Shown: positions 54,281 to 64,000 of the stretch, one piece after another
Position numbering within the stretch: position 1 is the stretch's first letter
Layout: every line of letters begins with the position of its first letter
Assembly (NCBI GenBank): GCA_001936135.1
Contig: CP012814.1
Span: 1,240,001 to 1,304,000 of the forward strand
DNA from: Saccharomycopsis fibuligera x Saccharomycopsis cf. fibuligera
Taxonomy: Eukaryota > Ascomycota > Saccharomycetes > Ascoideales > Saccharomycopsidaceae
Direction of reading: 5' to 3'
DNA: 64,000 nucleotides
The notes under the pieces: model-generated
Databases searched by the model: none
What the model was told of the DNA's origin: nothing
What the model saw: the letters and a program-made list of their open reading frames with translations, nothing else
Program-made: the position numbers and the translations under genes

Positions 54281-54719
54281 GGTACTTGATGATGGGTTAG
54301 ATGACGTGAAACGGGATGCCGGTGAACAGTTGGTAGACAGCTGGCAGTTTGTTGGTGGTGGTTTGAGGTGTAAGAGTGGTAAGAACTAGCCGGTATCTTA
54401 TTTATATAGAATCTTGTGTGTTGTCTGCTGTACTTTGTGTTGCTGAGTGTCGTATTGTTGTTCTTGTTGTTGCACTGTATCTGTTGTTGTTTCTGTTTCT
54501 GTCTCCGTTTCTGCTTCTGTTTCTTGTTTTGTTTGCTGTTGTGTAATTTTTGTCTTCGGCGGGTCACCCGGCGTTCGTGATACTGAGCAAAAACTTACCT
54601 TCTGCTACTATAGTATACCACTACGATACTAAGATCAGATACTACTACTACTACTAATACTAACACTACCGCCGCCACCACCACCAGTAATAACACTGCG
54701 CTACAACAATACACTCACC
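54281..54719. promoter_or_regulatory. WHI2-YAE1 divergent promoter
   Basis: 439 bp shared upstream region. TATTTATATAG (54399-54409) lies on the WHI2 side. GTTTCTGTTTCTG repeats (54490-54531) and TACTACTACTACTAC with CCGCCGCCACCACCACC (54641-54687) lie nearer YAE1. Confidence 0.5.
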
Positions 54720-55217
54720 ATGACAGACTGTCTGTGCGGAAGCAAAACGCCTTGCAACAAACAAGACCAGAACCCACTTTCAGTGCCCGCTGTGCCCACG
54801 CTGCCTGCCGCCATACACGACACCCACTCCGACAACAGCGGCAGCGACGACGACTCAGTATGGGCCAGTGACAGCGACGACGGCCCGCAAAATCAGCAAG
54901 TGGAGTCTGACATAGCGGCAGTGCGTCGCAAATTTGCCAAACGTGGTTACATTGATGGAAAGACAGAATGGCAGGAGAAAGGGCTCCAAATGGGGTTTGA
55001 CACCGGATACACAGTAGGGGCCACTCTTGCCCTCGAGGCCGGCGAAGTACTTGCAGTGTTGCAACTTAAGGGAAACGGTGAGTTGGTTGAGAAAGCAGGG
55101 CTGGAACTCAATATTACGCGGCTCTTGAGCAGTGAGTACTTTGACGATGAAGCAGAGCTCAAGGGAGGTAAACACCCTGTGCTCGAGCAGTGGAAGGATG
55201 TGGTGAAGGATTTATAG
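54720..55217 (+). CDS. YAE1: Fe-S protein assembly adaptor Yae1
   Basis: With Lto1, Yae1 recruits the cytosolic iron-sulfur targeting complex to the ABC protein Rli1. 165 residues (S. cerevisiae 141). An N-terminal Cys/Pro/Ser-rich and acidic stretch leads to SVWASDSDDG, as in the family's DVWGSDSD. The deca-GX3 repeat region follows (about residues 75-115): KRGYIDGKTEWQEKGLQMGF, TGYTVGATLALEAGEVLAVL. The C-terminal Trp expected for recruitment to the targeting complex appears as EQWKDVVKDL, with Trp five residues before the basic-acidic end rather than at the very terminus. Small gene between WHI2 (divergent) and ERG8 (tandem). Confidence 0.9.
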   Translation: MTDCLCGSKTPCNKQDQNPLSVPAVPTLPAAIHDTHSDNSGSDDDSVWASDSDDGPQNQQVESDIAAVRRKFAKRGYIDGKTEWQEKGLQMGFDTGYTVGATLALEAGEVLAVLQLKGNGELVEKAGLELNITRLLSSEYFDDEAELKGGKHPVLEQWKDVVKDL

Positions 55218-55520
55218 CATTTATAAATGGTATAGGACTGCAAGTTGTGTATTATAGCGATGATTATTAGTGTGCCTTTAGCATAAAATGTAGTTTTTAT
55301 TTGTAACTAATTATGTAATCATACGACCGCCCTCGAACTCAATATATCCCTCGACTTCTATCCCCGGAAGTCGGAACATCAATTTCACTCAATTACCAAA
55401 TACTCAAATACTCAAAATACTCAAAATATTCAGATAGTCAGATCCCGATAGACTCTTGTTCTATACAAGGACCATATACACACAAACACACAAACACACG
55501 CTCCTTTAACGAGAACTCCA
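55218..55520. promoter_or_regulatory. Short YAE1-ERG8 intergenic region
   Basis: 303 bp. CCCCGGAAGTCGG at 55361-55373 is the only GC-rich patch. ACTCAAATACTCAAAATACTCAAAATA repeats occupy 55400-55426. No factor named. Confidence 0.4.
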
Positions 55521-57038
55521 ATGACATCCGCTACACACTCCTGTTTCAGCGCTCCCGGTAAAGCCCTTCTTGCTGGTGGCTACTTGGTGCTCGACCCGCA
55601 GTACAAGGCCTATGCCGTTGCCCTTTCCACTAGAATGCACTCTGTTGTCTCTGGTCGCCTTGTTGCTGATGACGAGCTTTCTTCCACTATCACCGTTCTC
55701 AGTCCACAGTTCAAAGATGGAACTTGGAAGTACCAATGGAATGGCAACATAAACGACAGTTTTACCGTTGAGGATCGTTCTCTGTCCAAAAATCCTTTTT
55801 TGCTCGCCACTATCGATACCATCATTAGCTACTTGGCCCCAGACCACCATGCTGATATATCCATATCCATTTTTTCTGATCCGCCATATCATTCACAACA
55901 CGGCGCTACCCCACGGCAAGGTGCCAATGGCAACAAACAATTCTTGTTCCATGATAATGCCATCAAAGATGTGCCAAAAACTGGGTTGGGATCCAGTGCT
56001 GGTCTTGTCACCGTGCTAACTGCCGCATTGCTAGCTTTTTACAAACCACAAATTGACTTGGTCTCCAATGATGGGTTACAGCTAGTGCACAATTTGGCCC
56101 AAATTTCCCATTGCACCGCACAGGGGAAAATTGGTTCTGGATTTGATGTTGGTGCTGCTACTTATGGTAGCATCATTTATCAACGATTTGATCCTAAAAT
56201 CATTGCTGATTTGATCAAATTCAAAGAAAACGCTAAAACACACAAAGAATACTGCATTGAGTTGCAAAAAATTGTCAATTCAAAATGGGACATGGCGGCT
56301 CAAAAATGCGACTTGCCTCCACAAATCAGGATCCTTATGGGGGATGTCAATAATGGCTCTGAGACTCCAAAACTTGTTTCTAAAGTAAATGCATGGAAAG
56401 CTGCTAATCCTGAACAGGGACAAAAATTGTTTGAAACCTTGAATTTTTACAATACAAAACTTGTGTCTGAATTGCTCAATATGACGAAGATTTCCGTGGC
56501 TCAACCAAATTTATACAAAGAGTTGATTTCGTTTGTTGACGACTATAGTCTTATCCAACTTAAGCAGTTGATTAAAATTTCTGATGCCTCATTTGTTTCC
56601 AAATTTGAACCCTTGCTTGATATTATCGAATCAATTTCTGCTATTCGCCACAATTTGAGGATTTTGAGCAAAGAAGCAGAAGCAGATATTGAACCGTCAG
56701 ATCAAACTATCTTGCTTGATAACTGTTTCACCTTACCAGGAGTGCTTGGTGGCGTGGTTCCTGGAGCTGGTGGTTACGACGCAATTTGTTTGCTATGTTC
56801 AGAAATTGCAGCCCAAAAAATTATCAAATTGACTGATGTGGCAAAACTGAAAGATACTAAACTGTTGAAGGAAGAGTTGGCCAAATTATCAAAGCATGAC
56901 CAAGAAGAATTTGACAACGTTGATTTGGATAGTATTGATACTAAATTGTTTAAAAATGTGACATGGTTGGATTTGCACGAAGAGAATAGAGGATTGGTGA
57001 AGGAAAATATTGATAATTATGTGGGGTTGGTTGAATGA
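55521..57038 (+). CDS. ERG8: Phosphomevalonate kinase Erg8
   Basis: GHMP-superfamily kinase that phosphorylates 5-phosphomevalonate in the cytosolic mevalonate pathway towards isoprenoids and ergosterol. 505 residues from the ATG at 55521 (S. cerevisiae 451). N-terminal SAPGKALLAGGYLVLDPQYK, the ATP-loop VPKTGLGSSAGLVTVLTAAL, then HNLAQISHCTAQGKIGSGFD with VGAATYGSIIYQRF, MGDVNNGSETPKLVSKV, and C-terminal VLGGVVPGAGGYDAICLL are all family blocks. The C-terminal 60 residues (WLDLHEENRGLVKEN) are also conserved in fungi. A CTG occurs in DRSLSKNPFL and two more near the C-terminus. Convergent with the subtilase gene. Confidence 0.97.
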   Translation: MTSATHSCFSAPGKALLAGGYLVLDPQYKAYAVALSTRMHSVVSGRLVADDELSSTITVLSPQFKDGTWKYQWNGNINDSFTVEDRSLSKNPFLLATIDTIISYLAPDHHADISISIFSDPPYHSQHGATPRQGANGNKQFLFHDNAIKDVPKTGLGSSAGLVTVLTAALLAFYKPQIDLVSNDGLQLVHNLAQISHCTAQGKIGSGFDVGAATYGSIIYQRFDPKIIADLIKFKENAKTHKEYCIELQKIVNSKWDMAAQKCDLPPQIRILMGDVNNGSETPKLVSKVNAWKAANPEQGQKLFETLNFYNTKLVSELLNMTKISVAQPNLYKELISFVDDYSLIQLKQLIKISDASFVSKFEPLLDIIESISAIRHNLRILSKEAEADIEPSDQTILLDNCFTLPGVLGGVVPGAGGYDAICLLCSEIAAQKIIKLTDVAKLKDTKLLKEELAKLSKHDQEEFDNVDLDSIDTKLFKNVTWLDLHEENRGLVKENIDNYVGLVE

Positions 57039-57649
57039 TTATGCCATTTCCTGAATTACTAGCCACTATATCTCTAGGTTAAAGTCCTTTTTCTTTTTGG
57101 CTAGTTTGCTACTTTTATTTTTTTCCAATTTTTTTTTCTTTTTTGCTTCCTGTTAATTTATGAACATCCTATTCATTAGCATTGCTTTACTATAATCCTA
57201 ATCACCTAATTCAACTTTGCCATTTGCCTTTTTCATTATATATATTGCTTTTATTAATTCCCGTTATGCTTTTTCGTCTTTATCATCAATTGCACCTCCA
57301 TTTCTTCATTTGCTTTTCCGTGTGTCAACTATATACTACTTTTTAATGTTAAATTTTTATAAAAGTTTGCTTCTTGTCTCAGTAGGCCTCGTCATTTAAT
57401 CAGTTTCAGAAGAAGCGATATCGCTTCAACTAAAATACCTTAGTGTTGCAAAACGTAATGGCTCTCTTAATTGCTAACGAAGCTACAAGACTTACGCGAA
57501 ATAATTTGATAAAGAATTTGAATATATTATTAAAAAAAAGTGGAGAGAGAATTGAAAATAAAAGAAATATTTTGTTTGCCAGATTAAAGGAAAAAGAAGA
57601 ATTGAAGTGATTTATGCTAAAAAGTGCTGTGGATTAGAAGGTGGTGCGC
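57039..57649. other. Convergent ERG8-PRB1 intergenic region
   Basis: 611 bp, T-rich on the plus strand after ERG8 and A-rich near the subtilase end, consistent with 3' end signals on both sides. Nothing else seen. Confidence 0.5.
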
Positions 57650-59065
57650 TTAGACACTCTTCCAGAAGTCAGACAAGTCACCGCCAGCCCCATTGTAAGC
57701 CAAAACGTTTGGAGAACCAGAACCGATGTCGGAAAGGGCGTCTTCGGTACCAAAGGAAATAATAGCTTTCTTCAATTGTGCTGGAGTAATAGCAGAAGCG
57801 GAAGAGTAAGTAGAGTTGGCACTTGGTTGCAAGGATAAAAAGTAGGTCAACAAGCCAGCAATATGTGGAGAGGCCATGGAAGTACCTGAGATGGTGTTAG
57901 TAGCTGAGCTTGACCCGATCCAAGTGGACAAAATGTCTTGACCTGGAGCAAAAATGTCAACACATTTACCGTAGTTAGAGAAACTGGCTCTAGCATCGGA
58001 ATTGGTACTGGCACCAACAGTGACAACTTTCTCAGCAGAAGCTGGGGATGTGTTGCAAGCATCTTGGTTTTCATTACCGGCAGCAACGGCAAAGTGAACA
58101 CCAGCTTCAACAGCAGCATTAGCAGCATTGTTCACAGCTTCAGATTTACCACCACCAAGAGACATGTTAGCAGTAGAACCTTTGTAGCCAGATTTAGAAG
58201 CGTTTTCCTTGTGTTTCTTAGCAACCCATTGGATACCTTTGATGACGTCGGAGTTGGTACCGGATCCAGAAGAGTCCAATACTTTAACGGCGACCAAATT
58301 TGCCTTCTTAGCAACACCGTAGGTCTTAGATCCAATGGTACCAGCACAGTGAGTTCCGTGGCCAACACCATCGGAGTCACCATCAGATGGGAAAGTAGTT
58401 CCCCAAGAAGCTCTGCCTTCGAAGTCTTCATGGTCGGTGTTGATACCGGTATCAACGATAAATGAAGTAACACCTTCACCAGCATCAGCGTCGTAAAGGT
58501 ATTTGCCAGTGCTGGCGCCATCGACAGATTTCTTAGAAGCAATTCTAGCCAACCCCCATGGAGCATCGTCTTGAGTAGTAGCGTCGAAAGCTTTGACAAC
58601 TGCATCTTGTTCGATGAAGGCGACATCCTTGTTTTTCTTTAATTCTTCAATAGTCTCTTTCAAGAAGTAACCGGCATAACCTTTCAATTTGTCTTCGATA
58701 TCAAAGTCAAAAGAGATACCACCATGTTTGTCGCTGCTGTCTTTGGCAGTGCTACTGAAGAATTTGTTTTGTGGCTCATTAGCAAGCAATTTAGTACTGT
58801 GAGTCTTTTGTTGTTTTTGAACCCAGTTCTTGTGGACAGTCAAATCGTCGCTAGAAAGTTCATTTTTCAAAACGACAATATACTTGTCGGCAACAGCGCC
58901 AACGGAAGCGGTGTATACTGGAGCTTCAGCAGAAGCAGAAGCGTCCCTGGCTTGCAAAGAGGCAGCCATTTCGTCACGTTTAGCGCTATCAACAGATGGG
59001 ATAACCAAAGCATTGGCAACAGAAGCGATAGCAACAGCAGTTAAGACAGAAGTAGAGAGTTTCAT
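57650..59065 (-). CDS. PRB1: Cerevisin-like subtilisin protease (Prb1 family)
   Basis: Secretory-pathway serine endoprotease of the vacuolar protease B family. 471 residues. Signal peptide (MKLSTSVLTAVAIASVANA), then an inhibitor-type prodomain (YIVVLKNELSSDDLTVHKNW to KDVAFIEQDAVV, about 55-155). The mature catalytic domain shows the triad: Asp in IVDTGINTDHEDF (about residue 205), His239 in GHGTHCAGTIG, Ser395 in GTSMASPHIAG, and the oxyanion Asn in AAGNENQDACN. Codon use is strongly biased, so it is probably highly expressed. S. cerevisiae Prb1 is longer (635) because of its N-terminal region; Ysp3 (478) is the closer match in size, so the choice among PRB1, PRB2 and YSP3 orthologs is not settled. 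Confidence 0.9.
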   Translation of the reverse strand: MKLSTSVLTAVAIASVANALVIPSVDSAKRDEMAASLQARDASASAEAPVYTASVGAVADKYIVVLKNELSSDDLTVHKNWVQKQQKTHSTKLLANEPQNKFFSSTAKDSSDKHGGISFDFDIEDKLKGYAGYFLKETIEELKKNKDVAFIEQDAVVKAFDATTQDDAPWGLARIASKKSVDGASTGKYLYDADAGEGVTSFIVDTGINTDHEDFEGRASWGTTFPSDGDSDGVGHGTHCAGTIGSKTYGVAKKANLVAVKVLDSSGSGTNSDVIKGIQWVAKKHKENASKSGYKGSTANMSLGGGKSEAVNNAANAAVEAGVHFAVAAGNENQDACNTSPASAEKVVTVGASTNSDARASFSNYGKCVDIFAPGQDILSTWIGSSSATNTISGTSMASPHIAGLLTYFLSLQPSANSTYSSASAITPAQLKKAIISFGTEDALSDIGSGSPNVLAYNGAGGDLSDFWKSV

Positions 59066-60221
59066 TTTGTAGAATTGAATTGAATTGAATAACTAAAAAA
59101 GTGGTGAAAAGTTAAAGAGAATTGAATTTAAAGAGAAGATAAAAGAAAGTATTTTTTGATGATGATATTAAATGAAATATTTACAAATTTATCTTAAAAC
59201 AAAAAGGAAAGTCCTTTCATTTATACCTATTTTGAGAACATAAAAATGTTTAATGCTATTCTATTTTTGACATACAAGTCAATAAGCCATACCTCACCAC
59301 CTTGATGATGCAACTGTACCATATTCCTTGGAGCTTTGATTATCCTCGGAGCTAGTGGGTGGCTCTCCTAGTTCGATATAATGGGCACTTATCCGTATTT
59401 CATAGCAACACTATTTTTGTAAGTCTTTACATGTAGAGCGTAGAGTGATTTTGCGCCTTTGCTTAAGAATTCCGGTGTCGCCTTGCGCCAAGATACGGAC
59501 TTGGGCATGGTAGCTGCACTAAAACAGTCGCCGAGAAATTCAAGACGGCCGATTTTTCACAGGGTCTATTGTGGAAGTGCAACTTCAAGGTGCACATAAT
59601 GGATTGGCTCGAATATAACTTCCTAAAGCATTTTGTATGTCAGGTGTGACAATGGGGTGGCTGCTTGCAACTGTTTCTGATATTGAAAGCTAATAATAGC
59701 AGTTTGTCAGATTGTAAGCAGAGCATTTGCTGCATGTTGAAATTTCTAAACGGAACTGTGTAGATTGAAGATAATAATAATAATACTCCCAAAAGCTATG
59801 TTTTTACTTCATTCTTTGAATTCCAGAGTTTAAGCCGCAGAGATACATCATTGTAAAAGATCGTATTCTAGAAACTCTAAATTTCTGCCTGATGTTGCTA
59901 ATTTGGTTTGAGCCATATAGCTAATGAGTCCGATGTGAGGATAATACAAGGTTTGTCAGGTGTAAAGATGTTATAACTTGCAATTTGTGTCGTTATAACT
60001 TGCAATTTGTGTAAGCTCGTCCCGGTACTGGTTTCAACAAAATATCATGCTGACTGTGCCAGGGTCTATAGAGAGGCTTACTTTTGTGGCTAGGATTACC
60101 GAAGAGTTTTCTGAGTTTAAGAACAGAGTATATATCAATGTAATTCGCTGTTATTCTTTGCAATCCTTTTTGAGAAAATTGCTATTATCAACCAACCTGC
60201 AATGTTGAAGCTTTCCTTAGT
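59066..60221. promoter_or_regulatory. Upstream region of the subtilase gene
   Basis: About 1.16 kb. GAATTGAATTGAATTGAATAA lies just before the start (59070-59092). A 21 bp tandem duplication occurs at 59970-60012. No gene or RNA recognised. Confidence 0.45.
59970..60012 (+). repeat. 21 bp direct duplication
   Basis: Two identical 21 bp copies (59970-59990 and 59992-60012), beginning GTTATAACTTGCAA and separated by a single C. Confidence 0.93.
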
Positions 60222-60533
60222 ATGGCAAGAAATCAAGACAAAGCATTACATGCCAGTATATATATATATGTCACCTGTGAATGTTGTTTTAAGCATGCTT
60301 TATTTTATTTCTTTAGATTTAATGTTGCCGGCAAATTAAAATTGATGAACATGTATGCTATTCAATTTAATGACGATGATATTGATGATGAAGATGCTTT
60401 GTGGATTAACATATTAGAGAGGAGTTTCACAGAACAAGTACACTATAATGCTGACAACTGGCTGTCACTTACACAGAAAGAGTTGATCAATACAGCGACA
60501 ACATCGAGTGTAATAAGAACCAAAAGGTTGTGA
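60222..60533 (+). CDS. Small hypothetical open frame
   Basis: 103 codons from an ATG. The first 35 residues run through a TATATATATA stretch and look accidental, but the second part (FNDDDIDDEDALWINILER, NADNWLSLTQKELINTA) looks protein-like. A TTATTTCTTTAG string ending at 60316 could be an acceptor, which would make this a last exon. No family recognised and no donor/branch pair is convincing. It could equally be chance. Confidence 0.25.
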   Translation: MARNQDKALHASIYIYVTCECCFKHALFYFFRFNVAGKLKLMNMYAIQFNDDDIDDEDALWINILERSFTEQVHYNADNWLSLTQKELINTATTSSVIRTKRL

Positions 60534-61067
60534 AGATTTTTAGATTTTTTTTTTTTCTTTTTCTTTAATTTTCGACATGCACAGGTGTATGATCATCAAA
60601 AAGGTATAGAGCGATGCTGTAAGTAACTTAGCATCCATTCCCGAATAAGGCATTGAGCAAGATTTCATTAATGATTATATCTCTCTCGGTAAATACTCCC
60701 ATTCAATATCAATTGCTTTTTTAAAGTATAAATCTGTCTTGGCGATCGTTTGGAATGATATGATTGATAATAAGTGACTGTTGGAATCCAAACTTTTGTG
60801 AATGCGTAAACTCTTTCTTCATTGATTTTTATTTTGTTTTTTTGTTTCTTCAATTGTAACATGTCTTCTCGAATTTTCATTGGTCTTGTTTATATTATAC
60901 TTTACACAAGATCTGAAAATTCAATGAAATTTACTGAATGACTAAAGAAAAATTAACTAAACATTAACAAAATGACATTCTTTACACATTATCACTAATT
61001 ATACACAAGGTAAAATAATTTCTATTCTAACACTCTGGGCAAACTAATTTGACCTAACCTGAAAAAC
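60534..61067. other. Region downstream of VPS10
   Basis: 534 bp, AT-rich, presumably with the VPS10 3' end signals (minus strand). Nothing recognised. Confidence 0.45.
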
Positions 61068-63983
61068 TCATGCAGCCAAGTCGTGTGAATCATCATTTAC
61101 CGTGCTTAAGCTTCTAGCATCGTCATCAAACTGGTCACTATTACTGATGAAATTGTCTTCCTCTCCCGCATCATCGTCATCTTCATCAGAACCAAAAAGT
61201 TCATCATCATCATCTAAGAAAGCCTGGTTCTGGTTAACAGTAGCGTATCTTCCCATTCCTCTAGATCTGCTACCCCCACGAAGTCTATCAGCAACACGCT
61301 TTCTGGTTTTAATCAAAAATTGGAACAATGCAACAGAGCCGACAAATGCCATGACTCCAACATCAACAATTCTATTGACGACTTTATCAGTAAAGTTGTT
61401 TTCGACTCTTGGTAACTCATCGTCTTCCAATCTGATTTGACCAAATCTAGCAAACCCACCATTACGACGGATACCTTTGTCATACACAAACCATGAAGCA
61501 AAGACAAAAGCGCTGATTGGTACAAAAATCACTAGGAACAAGTTAAAGCCATTAAGGCCACTTCCGTGTTGTTTATCAAACTTGCTCTCTTTACCAGGAC
61601 ATGGCTTTGGTTCCCATTTGTCAAACTCTTTGCCTCCTTGACATGTACTCAAAGGCACTTTTCTATAACCGGTTGGCTCATGATACTCAAAGACGTTTTC
61701 ATTAACACAGACTTCTTTTGGATCTTTTGGCTTTAGACCTTCAATCAACTTACATGTACCATCACTAGCTCTGGCAAAATTGTAATCACATTCATAATCC
61801 CTTCTAGAGCACAGACAATTTCTGATTACTTTGTAGGCCTCATTTAACGGCGCATTACCAATAAAACAATCATGGTGGTCTGGTTTTCTGCGTAGGTATC
61901 TTGCCTCGTGGCCAAACAAACAGTTATCAGGTAAGAATGGGTGTCTTGGGGTCCAATATTCAAAGTCACCAGATACATCATCAAGATTATCTAAATCCAA
62001 TGAGCATTGTCTGTTGTGAACTTCAGTGAAGTCAATACCGAAGGCAAGGTTATAATCACCTTTATCTATTGTTGGGGTAGCTAAGACCATAAACCTTCTA
62101 GAAGTGTCAGATGGGATAGTGGCTAAATCAAAAATCTTCACTTTTTGATCAGTGAATTCAAAATCAGACCAGGTTTCGCCTTCATCCAAAGAGTACACAA
62201 TTGTATTTGATTCGTCATATTGGTTTGCTAACACCAAGATACTGCCTTGATCACCATATTCCCAACTCATTGGCTTTGAATAAATTTCTTTCCAAGTTAC
62301 ACCACCATCTCTGGTCAAAAATGTTGACGATTCTTTGCGAGAAACTAACTCTGCTCCAACATTACCTACACCAATTAACATTCCAACCGCGGACCCAGAT
62401 GAATAAGTGTCCCTATAGTCGACTCTTTCAGTAAATCCATGCAAATTCAAAGAACATTCCTGAAGTGATTTTCCTTCAGAAACACATTTATATCTTTCAC
62501 CTTTAGAATTGACAGCAGGTGGCTGAAGATAAGCCCATTCAGCTGCATCGTTGTGGGTGATTTTTGTTTTCAACTTTTTAGTAGCACCCTTTTTGGTTTC
62601 TTCTGGATTAGCAACAACGTTGATGATAGACAAGCCCTCGATCCCTTCAATTTTTTCAAAGTCAACGTATCCTGGGGTATCTCTGTTCACAAAACTCTCA
62701 GACAAAACATATGATGTACCATTGGAATTGGATTTCAAAATACTACCAAATTCACCACCTTGTCTGTTGCTGGTGGTGACATGGAGGTAAATTGAGTGCG
62801 AATTTGATTTGATTACTGTGTAGGCTTGTTCTTTATCAACTTTAAAGTCTGATGGGAATTTTGCATGCGCCCAAGTTTCACCATCAACAGTGGTCAAGCT
62901 CTTCAAAGCTGAGCTATCATCAACAATTTCAGCAACCACTAAAAATTGATCGTCTGGAGCAAAGCCAACTGCTTTTTCAAAATGAACTTTTTTGTCTTTG
63001 AATCCGTTATTACTAGACACAATTTTCACGGATCTGTCACTATTGAGCTCTTCACAAATTATCAAATCATCCTTTTTATTGAATCTAGCACCAGAGAAGT
63101 CACAGGTTCTGACATTGTCAAGCAATTTTCTCCAATTATCACCACCATCAGTGGTCAAGTAGGCAACAGAATGGCAATCTGGAGCAAACTCATTAGTTTC
63201 GCAGTTTTCAGATCCAACGAAAATATATGTGTCAGTGCTGTTTGGATGGAATACAACCGGAACATAGCCAAAACCATTAATTAAGGATGGGGTTTTCACT
63301 TGCTTGAAAGATTGAGCCCTATCGTCAGAAATGTATATCGTCTTTGAAGGGGTCACTAAAGCAACATGATCGCCATTGTATCTGTTTTCAAGAATGGCCA
63401 AAATTTCTTCATCATTGAGAGATGCCCAAAAGAAATTGACACCGCCGTTGTGAGAAATATAAACTCTTTTAGTAGAAGTGAGAGCAATAATTGTTTCATC
63501 TTTCAAATTCTTTGGAGATTGGTTCAAGTAAACGTATTGAGCAACCGTTCCTGGAAATTCTTGCTTTGTCACTTTAATGTCTTTAGATGCAGAGGAGCTC
63601 AAAACTTTTTGGCAATCCAAGTTAAAATAATCCTTTTCTTTATCCAATTGATAGGAATCAGATTTAGAATCCTCACACAAATTTCCAGGGATCTTAGCCA
63701 ATTTTGGAATTCTTGATTCATAATCTTTCTTTGTTGAGCATTCTTCTCTAAAATACTTGTAATCTGGCACACAGTCCCCGTTGTCATTTTGAGTAAAACC
63801 ACGTTGACACTCATAATCTGGCCTTGTACAAGAACATGGCTCATCAATGGACTTGACATCTTCGTATAATTTTTTCACTAAACACTTGGCATCTTGTTTA
63901 CGACGCATAAATTTTTCTTTATGGCCCATAATACAAAGAGACTTAGAATCTTTGCCTTCATTTCTGGCATAAAATTCTTCCAT
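61068..63983 (-). CDS. VPS10: Vacuolar sorting receptor Vps10, N-terminus outside the window
   Basis: Type I Golgi receptor of the sortilin family that sorts carboxypeptidase Y and other soluble hydrolases to the vacuole and cycles via retromer. The frame is open to the window end, so the 971 residues seen are the C-terminal part of a protein of about 1500. The visible part opens with the Cys-rich end of the first Vps10 domain (PCSCTRPDYECQRGFT, DNGDCVPDYKYF), then the complete second ten-bladed propeller with Asp-box repeats (VYISHNGGVNFFWASL, TTDGGDNWRKLL, LTRDGGVTWKEI, SLDEGETWSDF) and its own Cys-rich module (LCSRRDYECDYNF). A membrane segment lies near residues 813-835 (FNLFLVIFVPISAFVFASWF), a second hydrophobic stretch near 867-887, then an acidic cytosolic tail with FLDDDDELFGSDEDD. 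The minus-strand stop is at 61068-61070. Confidence 0.96.
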   Translation of the reverse strand: MEEFYARNEGKDSKSLCIMGHKEKFMRRKQDAKCLVKKLYEDVKSIDEPCSCTRPDYECQRGFTQNDNGDCVPDYKYFREECSTKKDYESRIPKLAKIPGNLCEDSKSDSYQLDKEKDYFNLDCQKVLSSSASKDIKVTKQEFPGTVAQYVYLNQSPKNLKDETIIALTSTKRVYISHNGGVNFFWASLNDEEILAILENRYNGDHVALVTPSKTIYISDDRAQSFKQVKTPSLINGFGYVPVVFHPNSTDTYIFVGSENCETNEFAPDCHSVAYLTTDGGDNWRKLLDNVRTCDFSGARFNKKDDLIICEELNSDRSVKIVSSNNGFKDKKVHFEKAVGFAPDDQFLVVAEIVDDSSALKSLTTVDGETWAHAKFPSDFKVDKEQAYTVIKSNSHSIYLHVTTSNRQGGEFGSILKSNSNGTSYVLSESFVNRDTPGYVDFEKIEGIEGLSIINVVANPEETKKGATKKLKTKITHNDAAEWAYLQPPAVNSKGERYKCVSEGKSLQECSLNLHGFTERVDYRDTYSSGSAVGMLIGVGNVGAELVSRKESSTFLTRDGGVTWKEIYSKPMSWEYGDQGSILVLANQYDESNTIVYSLDEGETWSDFEFTDQKVKIFDLATIPSDTSRRFMVLATPTIDKGDYNLAFGIDFTEVHNRQCSLDLDNLDDVSGDFEYWTPRHPFLPDNCLFGHEARYLRRKPDHHDCFIGNAPLNEAYKVIRNCLCSRRDYECDYNFARASDGTCKLIEGLKPKDPKEVCVNENVFEYHEPTGYRKVPLSTCQGGKEFDKWEPKPCPGKESKFDKQHGSGLNGFNLFLVIFVPISAFVFASWFVYDKGIRRNGGFARFGQIRLEDDELPRVENNFTDKVVNRIVDVGVMAFVGSVALFQFLIKTRKRVADRLRGGSRSRGMGRYATVNQNQAFLDDDDELFGSDEDDDDAGEEDNFISNSDQFDDDARSLSTVNDDSHDLAA

Positions 63984-64000
63984 ATCACCATTACCGCATT

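Overview
This 64 kb window is nuclear DNA from a budding yeast. The genes are mostly intronless orthologs of Saccharomyces/Candida housekeeping genes. The two clear introns carry yeast-type splice signals (GTATGT or GTACGT, TACTAAC or TACTGAC, then AG). Proteins are full of long Asn and Gln runs. Leucine is almost always TTG, and CTG codons are scarce in conserved domains, where I saw them mainly in linkers. One CTG in RRD2 falls where the S. cerevisiae protein, recalled from memory, has a polar residue. With a Dicer-like RNase III and a TLO/Med2-like gene, this points to the CTG-Ser (Candida/Lodderomyces) clade; the extreme Asn/Gln runs would suit Lodderomyces, but that is inference. If so, CTG should be read as Ser.

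Layout, left part (1-24 kb): an unrecognised polyQ protein at the left edge; ISU1 (Fe-S scaffold); SPC24 (kinetochore, minus strand); a gene-like but unresolved stretch at 5.3-6.9 kb; UTP21 (SSU processome); RTP1 (RNA polymerase assembly, minus); MDM20 (NatB subunit); PHA2 (prephenate dehydratase, one intron); and a MED2/TLO-like Mediator subunit.

Middle (24-47 kb): a 4.2 kb gene-free region packed with short tandem arrays leads into PRM10 (ThrE-family membrane protein). It is followed by RRD2 (PP2A activator), a very large CYR1 adenylate cyclase, LPD1 and a DCR1/RNT1-type RNase III.

Right part (47-64 kb): a secreted histidine acid phosphatase (minus), a small unknown ORF, SWS2 (mitochondrial uS13, one intron, minus), WHI2 (minus), YAE1, ERG8, a cerevisin-like subtilase (minus) and the 3' two-thirds of VPS10 (minus), cut by the window end.

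The genes form no operon or cluster. Themes recur by function: Ras/cAMP and nutrient signalling (CYR1, WHI2, RRD2), Fe-S and cytosolic assembly (ISU1, YAE1, RTP1), RNA processing (UTP21, RNase III) and vacuolar protease and its sorting receptor (PRB1-like, VPS10). I saw no tRNA, rRNA, CRISPR, complete transposon or LTR. The most unusual signals are a polyAsn insertion inside the Spc24 globular domain, three tandem SUMO-consensus repeats in Med2, the minisatellite cluster upstream of PRM10, and gene remnants or undetected spliced genes at 5.3-6.9 kb and 46.7-47.4 kb.
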